Assembly: GCF_000708205.1 (NCBI RefSeq)
Contig: NW_014575560.1
Span: 746,501-810,500 of the forward strand
Length of the DNA stretch: 64,000 nucleotides
Source of the DNA: Mixia osmundae IAM 14324
Taxonomy: Eukaryota > Basidiomycota > Mixiomycetes > Mixiales > Mixiaceae
Direction of reading: 5' to 3'
The translations under genes were made by a program, and so were the position numbers. The notes below the pieces were generated by a model. That model made no database searches, was not told the origin of the DNA, and saw only the letters and a list, made by a program, of their open reading frames with translations. Below, piece after piece: positions 45,501 to 56,285 of this stretch; position 1 is the stretch's first letter, and the number at the start of each line of letters is the position of its first letter.

Positions 45501-47758
45501 AAGCACAGGCGGTCCGCCATGCTTTATCGCAAAGTCACCCACACCCGATACTGAGCTTATCATCTGCTGTGGAATCCACGACTTGTTTGACCACCCTTTA
45601 GGATTGGACTGCTCTATTAGCGTGATTTGGGTTGTTGTAGGGGAGAGAGCCTCGATCGCCCAGCCGTAAACGTCTGTCTGCGTGCGAATGACTGCAGACT
45701 CAACGGCAGGAATGGCAGAAAATAGATTGGTATCGTCTGCAGAGAATGAGAACACGTGCACGGACGATGGTGAGCGATACGTCGTGCGTAGCAACACAGA
45801 GTCTCGCGCCCTGAGCTTTTTGGGTCAGTCGAGATTAGGGGCTTTGGGTAGAGACGCACGATACCGGCCAAGCAGCCTTGGTTTTGAAGTACCACAGCGA
45901 GCTGAGCTCGTTGACGTGATCGAGCAGATGTACATCTTCAACCGTCTTATCCCAGCTGAGGCGAGCGCTCGCAGTAGCGATGGCGCAATAGATATCCCAT
46001 ACTCCTACCCCGACAAAGGTCGCTTCCGCTTTGTATATTGCAAGCGTAGGATCCAGAGAGTTGAGCTGAGTGACTGTAACGCCCTTTGTGTCTGATATGT
46101 GTCTCCATTTGGCTTCTGGCTCCTGCAGGAGTGACGTGAAGTAGACATACGATCGGCTGACCAGCGAGCCTATAGCTATTGAGATGGCGTTCGCGCGGGC
46201 TTTCGAAGGAAGAGTCGTCAGACTGGGTGCTGTAGGCACAGATTGGATAGTCGAGCTGGTCTGCTGAGTCGTATCATCCGCAGGCGCCTCGAGGATCTGT
46301 CTGCTAAGAGCAGCGGGGTTTTTGACCTCAACATCGACAACTTTTGCAGATTTATTGTTGATGCGCACGCTCCGACCGCCTGCCAAGCGCTGTATCTTGA
46401 CTTTGACGCTGACGAGCTCGTCTGCTCGTAGCAATCGCGCATGGCTCAGTCGTAAGACAAGATGACCGGATCCGATGTGCGAAGGCTTCGAGAAATCTGT
46501 CGAGCTATTTTCGACGGAAGATTGCCAATCTGTATTGACGTCGTCTCCTTGACCACGCACGATAACGGCAACATCCCAGCCTTGACCTGCAGGCAAGGCG
46601 AATTCTATCGATCGCTCCAAGCGCTTACGCTCTCGCTGCGACGCAAGCTCGTCCATGCCCTTGGGATCTGTGTCACCACGGTGATCGAAGTCGTCCTCCG
46701 CAACAATGGTATAATCAGTTGAGAGTGTCTCTTGCCCCGGATCGTAGGCTTTTGCAACAAGCTCTAGCGATTTTCCATAGCTCATCACAGACGGCAGGGT
46801 ATCGCCTTTCTCGCGAACGAAACTGACGAAGTTGGAGAGTATGTTCGCTACCTGCGTGTGATGACTGGAAACGACGGTGCCTTTGAGGTCCCATTGCCAG
46901 AACATCGTAATTCTGGCCATGACATTCTCTGTTTGATTGCGATCGAACGCAGACCCTGAAAATGGTTGCTGAAGGCTAGTCGTGGGGATCTGGATGCACC
47001 ATGCTAGCAAATGGTTCTGTGATCGCACGAAAGGTGGTGAAGGTCGTAGATAGGCAGGCTCATCGGCACTGCGCGGCAGTGAGGTAGCGACGTCTATGAC
47101 AGTCACTGCATCTTGAAACGTTCGCGAGATGGTCACGGTATCTCTCGGACTGGCAGGCCAGCCCAGAACGTAGTCAGTCTTTGTGATACGCGTAGCTGGA
47201 TCGACTTGTTCGAGCAGCTGAGCGCGCTCGATGAGCTGATTCCACTGCGACCATACTTCGGGAGTCTGAAGAGCTGCCTTGAAGGTGTTGATGTCAAGGT
47301 ATTCTGCGTTTGAGATGGGTACTTCTGCAATAGCTCGTATGATGCTGACTGTCTTTGATGACCGTCGATGCACGCGCACAGACGAAGGCTCAAGTTGGCC
47401 TATCTGTGCTTTCGGCTTGCCAAATAGTGCAGACCCCAGCGCCGGACTCGAGCCAGTGGACGACACGGCTTGAGCAACAGCTTGTGCTACTGCCTTGCCC
47501 GCTGCAGCTGACATTGACGAGCTGACATTGGCCATTGCGCCATTCTTGACGCTTGGAGGGGCAGTGCTCGAAGCGCTGCTCGATGTGCCGTAGGGCTTCC
47601 ATGACTTGGAGTGCACGCTCGCCAGCAACGAGCGAAAGTGAGTCAAAGCCTCAGTGAGCGCTGCCTCGTGCCTCTTGTGCGCGCTGCCGTTCCGCGAGCA
47701 GTGAGCGACGCTCCTGCGGTAGTGGGATAGCTCACGTCTCGTATGTGCCCTCGCTCAT
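42582..47758 (-). CDS. Giant START-like lipid-binding-fold membrane protein
   Basis: A 1674-residue protein in four exons: 47758-47736, 47683-45865, 45815-43219 and 43167-42582. Two regions resemble START/Bet v1-like folds: one from about residue 70 to 250 and again near 560-680 (KWRHISDTKGVTVTQL, LSWDKTVEDVHLLDHV, LKTKAAWPLRARDSV, FSFSADDTNLFSAIPA), another near 910-1100 (YRAAWDDRVESVQLLSSHGH, LTFRGRAFYHATVNAHF). A C-terminal membrane helix (AVSLTMLILVAVTSFLLGSLM) suggests a tail anchor in an organelle membrane, with about 60 residues beyond it. The ATG exon (MSEGTYET) is inferred, since the main frame opens at a TTG. I know of multi-START proteins in basidiomycetes but cannot name a characterised orthologue; lipid transfer is an inference. 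Confidence 0.72.
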
Positions 47759-47983
47759 CGCATACGTCCTGCGCTAGAAGCTACAGATGCATTCTGAGGC
47801 CTCTATGAAGCGCTCATGAACACGGTCGACGATGACACGTGTCGAGTCTAGATGAATAGGTCATTTGCGAACGGCCTGTCACGGTCTCGCTCAGCGCTCA
47901 GCGCTAAGTCCGGCTGAACAAAATCCCGCCGTCCCAGCCGTCCTGTGACATCAGATCCAGGTTAACTCCTCTTCTGCCCAATC

Positions 47984-50003
47984 ATGGCCGAAGAAAAGCT
48001 AGCAGCGCCAGTGGGCAGCACATCAGCAGGGCGTAATGACTCCTCTTCCGGTCACTCGCAGGAGTCTACGCTAGCATCACGTAACTCTGACGGTGTTTCG
48101 CCCTCGCACGAGAAACAATCGCAGCAAGAGCAGTCATGCCCATCTGCGCACACCAGCAAGAGTGAAAAGCCGAGTTTCAACAGTCCGCAAGAAGAGCGCG
48201 ACTGGAAGAGCAAGAATAAGGGCAATGACTCGAATTGTGAGATCGCCACTGAAGTTGCCCTATCTCGAGACTTACACATCTTCTCGTCTGCCAGACACGG
48301 CATGGAAGGACAATGACCCGGAGAATCCCCAAAATTGGTCTCTGGGCAAGAAGATATGGTGTACGACTGTGATCTGTATCACGACCTTTCAGGCATGCTT
48401 ACCTCAGCAGAACTGTGACACGCTCTGACTCACGAGCAGGTCACCCTCGGATCATCGGCGCCGACTGTAGCATCGCAAGAGATCAGCGCAAAGTTTGGCA
48501 TCTCCACGGCCGCGTTTGGCCTCGTCACGATGCTGTTCTTGGTCGGCTTCGCGTTGGGTCCTCTGGTCTTTGCTGTAGGTCCCTCACGCTGGCTGGATCG
48601 AACCAAGCTCACGCGTCATACGTAGCCGCTATCAGAGATGTTCGGACGTAGGCCGGTCTTCTGGGCGACCGCGCTTGCTTATTTCCTCTTGCAATTGATG
48701 GGCTCTCTGGCCACCAATTTCGGCACATTGCTCGCCGGCCGATTCTTGCAAGGCCTTGCCGCATCCTCACCGCTCACCAACGGCGGTGGACTAATTGTAG
48801 ACATCTGGCCGACTCATCTTCGTGGGACAGCAATGGCATTCTATTCCGGCTCGATCTTCCTAGGTAAGTAACTCCGGGATATTAGTGGGCCAGAGGCTGA
48901 TCACGCGATTGATAGGTCCCATCATCGGTCCCATAATGGCATCCTTCGTCACCGAAAAGCGAGGCTATGTCGATGTCTTTTGGGTACTATTCGCTTTCGC
49001 CGGCGCAGTCACCTTGCTGCTCTTCTTCGGTCTTCCGGAAACCTTCGCGATGATCCTGCTGCAGAAGCGTGCAAAGAAGCGCCGCGCAAACGGCGAACCG
49101 GAAGCTTGGTGTGATCTAGAGAACGCCGACTGGTCCGTCAAGTCAGTCTTGCGCAAGAATTTGCTCAAGCCTTTCGAAATCCTTGGCCTCGAGCCGATTC
49201 TTCAAGTCATCACCGTCTACACATCATTTGTCTACTGGCTCATCTACAGCTCATTCGAGGTTTATCCGGTCGTCTTCCAAGAGAAGCGGGGCTTCAATCT
49301 CGGCGAAGGTGGCCTGTCATTCATTGGCATCGGCATCGGAACCACGATAGGCGCCGCCATTTCTATCTATCTACAGCGAGACTACCTTTTCCTTACCAAG
49401 AAGTGGCATGGCACACCGCCACCTGAATACAGACTGCGAGGATCGATGCTGGCAGCCCCTATACTACCCATCGCTTTGTTCTGGCTCGGATGGACGGGTC
49501 AATTCAGCTCCATCAGCTGGGTTGCGCCGGAAATTGCAACGATACCACTCGGAGCAACATACAGCCTGATCTTCATCTCTCTGCTGTCATACATTGTCGA
49601 CACATATGGTCAGTCTTCCGCCTGCTTGCGCTCATGAGAACTAAGCTGAGACTGATCCACAGGTCCATTTGCTGCATCTGGCCTTGCTGCTAATACATTT
49701 GCACGTTCGTTGTTCGCTGGTCCGTGTCCGGTCTACGTTCCCAGGGTGCGTACAGAGCAGGCGTCACGTCAACCGAGCTAATATGCAAGCTTTCAGATGC
49801 TGACCGCTCTTGGCGTATCGGGGGCACTGAGTTTGCTTGGCGGTCTCGCCATCGTACTCGCACCTGCACCCTTCATCTTCTACAAGTACGGGCAAACCAT
49901 TCGCAAACGATCCAGATTCGCGCCTTGTGCAGACCTCAAGATACGCGATCAGGTGCTCGAAGAGGAGCGTAAGGATAAAGAAGGCGGCAAAGAGGCTGCA
50001 TAG
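47984..50003 (+). CDS. MFS multidrug/polyamine-type transporter (DHA1)
   Basis: Twelve-helix drug:H+ antiporter. Seven exons, 47984-48236, 48295-48392, 48440-48574, 48626-48863, 48916-49608, 49663-49745 and 49797-50003, give 568 residues. The cytosolic N-terminus is hydrophilic, then NPQNWSLGKKIW, typical of DHA1. Motifs: PLSEMFGRRPVF (motif A), AGRFLQGLAASSPLTNGGGL, a central loop with ETFAMILLQKRAKKRRANG, GEGGLSFIGIGIGT and the last helix LGVSGALSLLGGLAIVL. Intron 2 (48393-48439) begins GCATGC, a GC-AG intron; no GT donor fits the conserved joint TTFQ-VTLGSSAPTV. Substrate unknown. Confidence 0.93.
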
Positions 50004-50764
50004 TATTGCACAGACGCACTCATTGAGCACTTCAAGTAGACCTTTATAGCCTTGTCATTGCTATTTTTATGTTTGACGTTTGACGAGTCTCATGCAGTCC
50101 AGCAACAGCTCCTCGCACTCCATGCAGTCGCCCGCTCGGCATTCGCATCGCCGGCATATAACGGGGACATATGCGTATCTTGTCATCCGGAGCTTGTGGA
50201 ACGCCGCAGCGACCAGTCTGCGAAGACGCGCATGCGCACATGGCGCGCTCTAATTGAACGAACAGTCCTAGAGCAAGCAGAGTGAATTCAGTCGTGGATC
50301 ACTGACAAGTTCTACTAAAAGAGATCGCCGCCACTTTGTCAGGGTCCTAGGAGTTTCTTAAACCGACTGTCTCGCCGCGTGTCGTGCGAGATCATCGTGT
50401 GGCAAATTTGCGACAAAGTGCCATTCTGCCCGGCGCTAGCTCACTAGCGCCAGAGCTTCCAAAAACCATCCATACGCGCAGTCTGCAGAAGCCGCAAGCA
50501 ACAGAAGGAGGGGACGCGAAAAGGCTATCGAACCAAGATCATATCGATCCTTGCCTGTGCAGGGAGAGCTTGGAACAAATACAAAATAGTCTCCAGCTAG
50601 CGTACAACGAGATTGCAAGACGTCACTGTTCCACGGCAACCTCGAATCTGGCGGCCACGAGATTCTGCATAAGAAGGACGCTAGTAGACGCCATTGTTCC
50701 CACCTGCGCTTTCATTAGGCTCGCTTGACCCAAAGCACGCTACGCACTTCATACTATCATCATC
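50004..50764 (+). promoter_or_regulatory. Upstream region of the repeat peptide precursor
   Basis: About 0.76 kb between the MFS gene and the precursor gene, both on the plus strand, so mostly promoter. It has two open frames (50052-50285 and 50384-50728) without a recognised product or ATG in the first case. No clear TATA box; GCATAAG lies near 50667. Confidence 0.4.
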
Positions 50765-51334
50765 ATGCTCGTCAAGACCGCCCTCGTAGCACTTGCCCTT
50801 GGCATCACACTAGCGACTGCGGCCCCCGTTGCGGAGGCTGCAAAGGCCGGATGGGCGCCCGCGCCTTACTACAAACGCTCGGCCGAGGCGGAGGCAGAAC
50901 CTGCCAAAGCAGGATGGGCACCACCTCCTTACTACAAGCGAGACGCGCAGCCCGAACCCATTGCAGAACCAGCAAAGGCAGCCTCTGGACCAGCACCGTA
51001 CTACAAGCGTGACGCAGAAGCAGCCAAGGCTGGCTGGGCTCCTGCACCCTACTACAAGCGAGATGCGCAACCCGAAGCGAATGCCGAGGCAGCCAAAGCG
51101 GCATCTGCACCGGCGCCATACTACAAGCGTGATGCTGAAGCAGCCAAGGCTGGATGGGCCCCACCGCCATACTATAAGCGAGACGCGCAGGCAGAGGCAG
51201 AAGCAGAAGCCGCCAAAGCAGGATGGGCTCCCGCGCCTTACTACAAGCGTGACGCACAGCCGGAGGCAGCGAAGGCCGCTTCTGCTCCAGCACCTTACTA
51301 TAAGCGAGACGCTGCAGATGTCGTGGCTGAGTAA
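50765..51334 (+). CDS. Secreted Kex2-processed repeat peptide precursor
   Basis: Intronless 189-residue precursor. Signal peptide MLVKTALVALALGITLATA, then eight units, each ending in Pro-Tyr-Tyr-Lys-Arg. Five units read GWAPAPYY or GWAPPPYY and three read ASAPAPYY or ASGPAPYY, in the order W,W,S,W,S,W,W,S. Lys-Arg is the Kex2 protease site. Between units stand acidic spacers of X-Ala and X-Pro pairs (DAEA, DAQPEA, DAQAEAEAEA), the substrate of Ste13-type dipeptidyl aminopeptidases. The layout is that of yeast alpha-factor precursors and of fungal KEX2-processed repeat proteins, but the peptide itself matches nothing I know. No Cys and no CaaX tail (it ends DVVAE), so it is not a basidiomycete lipopeptide pheromone. 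Function unknown. Confidence 0.9.
   Translation: MLVKTALVALALGITLATAAPVAEAAKAGWAPAPYYKRSAEAEAEPAKAGWAPPPYYKRDAQPEPIAEPAKAASGPAPYYKRDAEAAKAGWAPAPYYKRDAQPEANAEAAKAASAPAPYYKRDAEAAKAGWAPPPYYKRDAQAEAEAEAAKAGWAPAPYYKRDAQPEAAKAASAPAPYYKRDAADVVAE
50838..51310 (+). repeat. Eight tandem peptide-coding units
   Basis: Tandem coding repeat of 13-23 codons per unit, each with the core PYYKR. Synonymous codons differ among units (AAGCGT, AAGCGA, AAACGC), so the array is not a very recent duplication. Confidence 0.9.
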
Positions 51335-51585
51335 ATGCGACATACCACTAAGAAGTACAACGAGTGAGTCTCGCATCGACCATTGGCATCTACAGAAAAG
51401 CTGATTCGCAGACAGACACTCAAAGGCTTTCCTTACGGAAGAGACCACACGTGTATATCCAGCCGTACCAATCACACAAATCAGTTGTATCGTCCCTGTC
51501 TTTTGTATGACTATTTGCATTCGAATTTCAACTCGCCGTCTGTGCACGCAGCATGCATAATTTACATGATGTGTCTAGGCGGCAT

Positions 51586-54259
51586 CTAAAGATCGCTGTC
51601 GCTTGCTCGGAATGAGATCAGCGAGAGGACCGTCCTGCCTTGCTTTTGGTAGAGTACAACGCACTTGTCGTCGCGTATGGCGACTTTCCAGACGAGGTCG
51701 CAGGGTTCGATGAGATCGCGAATGAATTGTCCTGTCTTTAGGTCGAAGAGCTTGACGTGACCGTCGTTGCTACCTGTGACGAGATAGCGGCTGTCGAATT
51801 GTAACGAAGTGATGGAATTGTCGTGCGCCAGCAAGCGATGCACCTTCTCCTCTGTTGTAAGATCAGTCACCATGATCGAGCCTTCGTGTCCGCCTGAGAC
51901 GAGGATAGAGTCTTTGATCAAGACTTGCGTGACCAGCAGAATGTGACCTTGCAGCGCTGCGATTGACTCGCCCGTGATAGCATTGTAGGTCCGGACAGTG
52001 GAGTCTAGACTACCAGTAGCGATGTGGTTTCCGTCGTATGCGATGGTGAAGATTTGCTTGATGTGTCCCGTAAAGGTAAAGAGGCATTCGCCCGTATCGA
52101 CGTTCCAGAGCTTGCAAGAGAGATCATAGCTTCCACTCGCCACCTTGTTATCGTGTACCTCGATACATCGCACGCTGTCTGTATGACCTCGCAGCGTTCT
52201 TCGACAGCGACCGTTGCGAAGATCCCAGACACGTAAGGTATGATCGCGCGAGGCCGAAACTGCAATCGGCCTGCCCTCTAGCACGCGTAAACATCTGATC
52301 GTTGACGAATGGCCGCGCAGCCTGAAAAGACATGTGCTGTGTCATTAATGTCAGCTATGAGTGCGAAGAAGATACAGAAATAAGAGCGCACCCCGAACGG
52401 ACATCCCATACGCGAATATCGCGATCCGAGCCTGCGCTGATCACCAGAGCTTCAGGTTGACCCCATCCTCTCGCGGTACCGCAAGCCGTATTTTGCTGGG
52501 AGACCGGTCCGCCGTTGCCGCCTGCTCCAAGACCCATGCCCATGGGACCATCTGAGGATCTCTGTGTGCCGAACTGGCCTTCGCGTTCTTTGTTCTCTAG
52601 TCCAGAGAACGACGAAGGTCGGCGGGGATGTTTGCTGCGCAGAGGCGAGTCGGCTTGGTCCGTGGACTGAAATCGACCGCTGTAGCTCTGGCTATCGTTT
52701 GAAGCTGCTGACAAATTAGACATGGTTGACCCCGAACGCGCAAATGGCGCAGATGTAGGTAGAGCACGTCGTTCGGCGACGGGAGATGCGGGTCCGACAG
52801 AAGATGAGCGTCTCGTTCTTCGAGTCTCTGGAGAGGCATCGCCCGAGACAGGATGTACTGGACCACCGCCCGCAGAGACGAGGACAAGACACCAGACGCC
52901 AGCTTCATGCCCTCTGAGCGTTCTAACATATGTGCCCGTTGAAGCGCTGAAGACGTGGAGCTCTCTTGAGTTCATGGCAACAACGATCCACTGGGTGTCG
53001 AAGGCCAGACTTGTCACTGCACCATCGTCTGCTGATGTCTGAGTGGACAAGACGCGACCTGGTCCGTTGAGCCAACTCGAGGCGGTCATGAAAAGCTGCT
53101 TGAACTCGCGCTTGTACGAAAAGCGAGCGGGCTCTTCGGCAGTGTCTTCGCTGGCTTGATCCAGAGGATCCGCTGGAGAGTTGAGCGAAGGTGTGTTGAA
53201 GGCAGAGGGCAGAGGCAGATTGGCTCTTTCGACGGCATGAGCACCCATACCACCCAGATTGTTCAGGCTAAGCGGCTCGAGCATGTCAGCCAACTGGTGT
53301 GTCTGGACGCCAATCTCGTTGGCTCGTCCGCCATCCTCAGCCGATCGCCCCGAGGGAATCTGACCCGTGGCTACCGCGTCTGTGAGAGCCAGGCCGAGAC
53401 CGCGTACAGGCGCGGGGCCGCCTGTCCCTTCTGCTTCTGGTGGGAGCGCGTCCGCCATACGCATAGCATCTGGATTAGTGAAGAGATAGGCAGCACGAGC
53501 ATGCGTGCCACCCTGTCTGTAGTCATTAGCGAGCCGCCTGAATACGCCGCGTTGGATGGCCGAATAGCTGTTGGAGGTGCTCAAGCCAGACAGAGCTCGG
53601 GCTGAGCCGCCTCTGTAGACTTTCTCGCACAAAGCCTTCCAAGTATGCTCGTCCGCCACGATAGCGCGCCACCGCTTGCTGACTTGAGAGCACCTCACGA
53701 GATCTTTGGGGTCGTCCAGGTAGCCTATGATCTGCAGCGCAATCTCAGGCGGCATCTCGGTCAGGAAGTCTCGGCACATGAGCGGCTTGATGAGTTCGGA
53801 GAGGTAGACCAAGTCTGAATGATCAAACACGCTCGACAGAGCTTGTAGGAGCAGCCTTCGCTCGGAGGGGCCTGACCGCTTGAATCTGTCGACGAGCAGC
53901 TCTGGACCTCCGAGCAGCGGAGACTCGGTGTCACCATAGGCACTGCTGGGCGGGGACAACTGAGGCTGAGCTGGCGGGCCTAAGCCTGGCGTCCATGCCA
54001 ATGCACTCCTACTACGAGACCTCGTCCTTGCCGCGATAGGCGACAGTGACTCGCTCGAGGGAGCAGTCGGCTCAATGTTGAACGTCGGCCAGTTCTGCTG
54101 TTCATCAGCCGTAGAAGTGCGCTCCTGTCGCAGCAGAAACTCATTCGTCTCCATGCTGTGCTGCCGTCGCCGCTGCGTAGGCCGGCGGCCAGCTGTTGAA
54201 GGGCCTCGTCGCGCTCGCGTGCCTGCCATCTGACGATCTGACGACGGACGAGGGTGCAT
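51586..54259 (-). CDS. CDC4: SCF substrate receptor CDC4 (FBXW7/Pop1 type)
   Basis: F-box/WD40 receptor that targets phosphorylated cell-cycle regulators such as CDK inhibitors and G1 cyclins. Exons 54259-52392 and 52321-51586 give 867 residues. F-box at about 165-212 (LTEMPPEIALQIIGYLDDPK, VSKRWRAIVADEHTWKALC). An inserted, Ser/Arg-rich linker sits inside the first WD repeats. C-terminal WD repeats are evident: RPIAVSASRDHTLRVWDLRN, NKVASGSYDLSCKLWNVDTG, NHIATGSLDSTVRTYNAITG and YLVTGSNDGHVKLFDLKTGQ followed by FIRDL, the FBXW7 hallmark. The Arg set that reads the phosphodegron lies in these repeats (e.g. SASRDHT, RCRRTLRGH). Inner Met residues at 54229 and 54154 are alternative starts. Confidence 0.92.
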
Positions 54260-54265
54260 GCCGGC

Positions 54266-56273
54266 ATGGTCGTATGTCTGTCCTTGCCAAGCCTTGAATT
54301 GATCACTGAGAAGAGTTTGTAGTGAGACGGCACCACAACATGTTGACAGCCTACAGGACTTGTTAAGCGGCGATCATTGCGATGTCGGCACTCTTCAACG
54401 TCTGCTCGACTGGATCGCACGCGCACATATTGACACCCTGTCTGCTCATGCGACGCTCATCGTCGACAAGCTAGCTTGCTGTGTATACAAGGCAGGGTCT
54501 CGCAAGCTAGCGCTTCAGATCATCTATCGGGTTTACAAACCGCTCCCAAAGGCGGTCATCTCGCGCCAATGCGAGCAGCTGCTACGCCTTCTGTACGACG
54601 TGCTCTGCAAATACGGGCCACTGGATTCAGCATCTCTCCCGTGCGCACTTAAGCTTTGGCGGCTCGCTGTAAGCTCTAAGGCCTCCGTCATCGACGCGAC
54701 ACGCGCCAAGCAGACCGTCGCTATCTTCCAAGCATATGCGTTTGACGACGCGGAGGAGCGCAACAGACTGCTTGCAATCGAGTGCCTGGCCGCAGTTGTA
54801 GAGACACAGACTGTTCTGCTTCATGCGCACTTTTTCGAGCTCCTGCCAGATGTCGAAGGCCCTTCACTGTGGTCGCTGATCGAAGGTGATTCATGTCGGT
54901 CCGTCAGACAGAAAGCCTGTCACGCTGCGAGCACGCTGCTTCAGAGGTCTGCGAGATTTATCGGGGCAGCGCAAGAAACGTCCGGACATTCTGCTTTCAC
55001 CTCGCTTTCAGCTCGTCTGGCAGAATGCGTCTTCTCTGCACACGCCACCGTCATCAGACTACTCGCTTCGACCGCAAATCGAGCGATACAACTAGATCTA
55101 CTCAAGCTAGCAAGATCACTCGTGACGGTCACACCTCTTTCTCGGCTGGTGCGCGACCTTTTGAATCCCATGGCATCGCAACTGCGGCTGTCGCTCGTCC
55201 GGTGCGAGACTACAAGTGAATTGGCTCTGGCGGTCTATGACGTGCAAGCTGCCCTCTCAACAGCGATCGCAAGACCTTTGACGACTGCAAGTCTCACAAC
55301 GCTACGCACTGATGGCCAGCATCTCTGGCTTGCACTTCGCACGTTAGAGCCCTCTGCGCCCAGTGCGGCGCAGATGTGGCAGAATCTGACAGCCTTCATA
55401 GACGTCCTTACATCAGCGACGTACGAAGAAACACTGCAACATATCGCCGTGCTCAGCTCGAATGCCGTCTGCTCTGCTCAGATTCGATATCTTGAGCGGT
55501 CGCATATTCGAGATGCTGAGTCCGCCAACTCTGCTGTGCTGCTCATCATCACCATACTCAATCATTCGAGAAGCTCTGAACACATACACGAGACAGGCGT
55601 CAAGAGCTTGGGCGTCCTGCTTGAGCACGTCGCCTCGCTCTCTTCCCTCGACAACGTTGTCGGCATATTGACGCCAATGCTTCGAGCGGATTATTTCAGC
55701 GAGCAAATCGAAAGCATGCAGTGGGCGTCTAGTTGGAGCGTTGCCGCCGCATGCGACGCTGCTAGCAAAACGCAGCGCGAGCAGCTGGTTCCAACGCGGC
55801 TTGTGCCCGATGTACTAGAATGCTCATCGTCTGCCAAAGGCAAGACGCACATCAACCTGGTGCGTATTTTGGGCAGCGTGATTACGCGAGCAGAGTCGCA
55901 GGATCAGCAGGAGGCCACACGATATTTCGCGACCCAAGTCAAGAGCTCGGATCCGAAAGTTGCCTGGAATGCCGCAAAGGCTGCAGCATCAGTGCTTGCG
56001 TTGCCGATCGATCACACAGAGCTCGTTGAGGCGCTATGTCAGACTGTCATATCGTCTAACAACATCAAGGCTCGCTTGCAAATCGCCACGACGCTGTCCA
56101 GTGCAATGCTCAGGGAATCAAATGCCAGAAGATCCTTGCTAGCCATCGAAGACTGCCTCAGCACACTGTCAACGGAAAACAGAAGGCACAGCTTTCGCGA
56201 TCATGCGATGGTGCAAACCCTCAGGGATCAGCTCAGTGCAGCAAGGAGTCACCTCGCGTCATTGCTCGCTTGA
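54266..56273 (+). CDS. HEAT-repeat protein, HEATR6-like
   Basis: About 640 residues of helical repeats without introns in the main exon. The segment DPKVAWNAAKAAASVLAL near the C-terminus resembles the VRWNACYAL repeat of HEATR6, and the N-terminal half has the all-helical composition of that family. The main frame has no ATG near its start (it opens at 54303). A possible 5' exon is ATG at 54266 (MVVCLSLPSLELITEKS) joined through a 31-nt intron, 54319-54349, to the acceptor before 54350. That would put the two head-to-head ATGs of this gene and CDC4 only 6 bp apart, so the 5' end remains unsettled. Function unknown. Confidence 0.62.
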
Positions 56274-56285
56274 CTTTGTGCATCA

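Noticed and set aside
50052-50285. 77-codon frame after the MFS gene (CVSCHPELVERRS)
   Set aside because: Opens with TTG, no convincing upstream exon, and no known domain; kept only as untested.
50384-50728. 114-codon frame directly upstream of the peptide precursor
   Set aside because: No domain, and its composition looks random; it more likely lies in the promoter of the precursor.
50765-51334. Calling the repeat precursor an alpha-factor mating pheromone
   Set aside because: The layout matches, but the units share no sequence with known alpha pheromones, no receptor gene is in the window, and the organism appears to be a basidiomycete.
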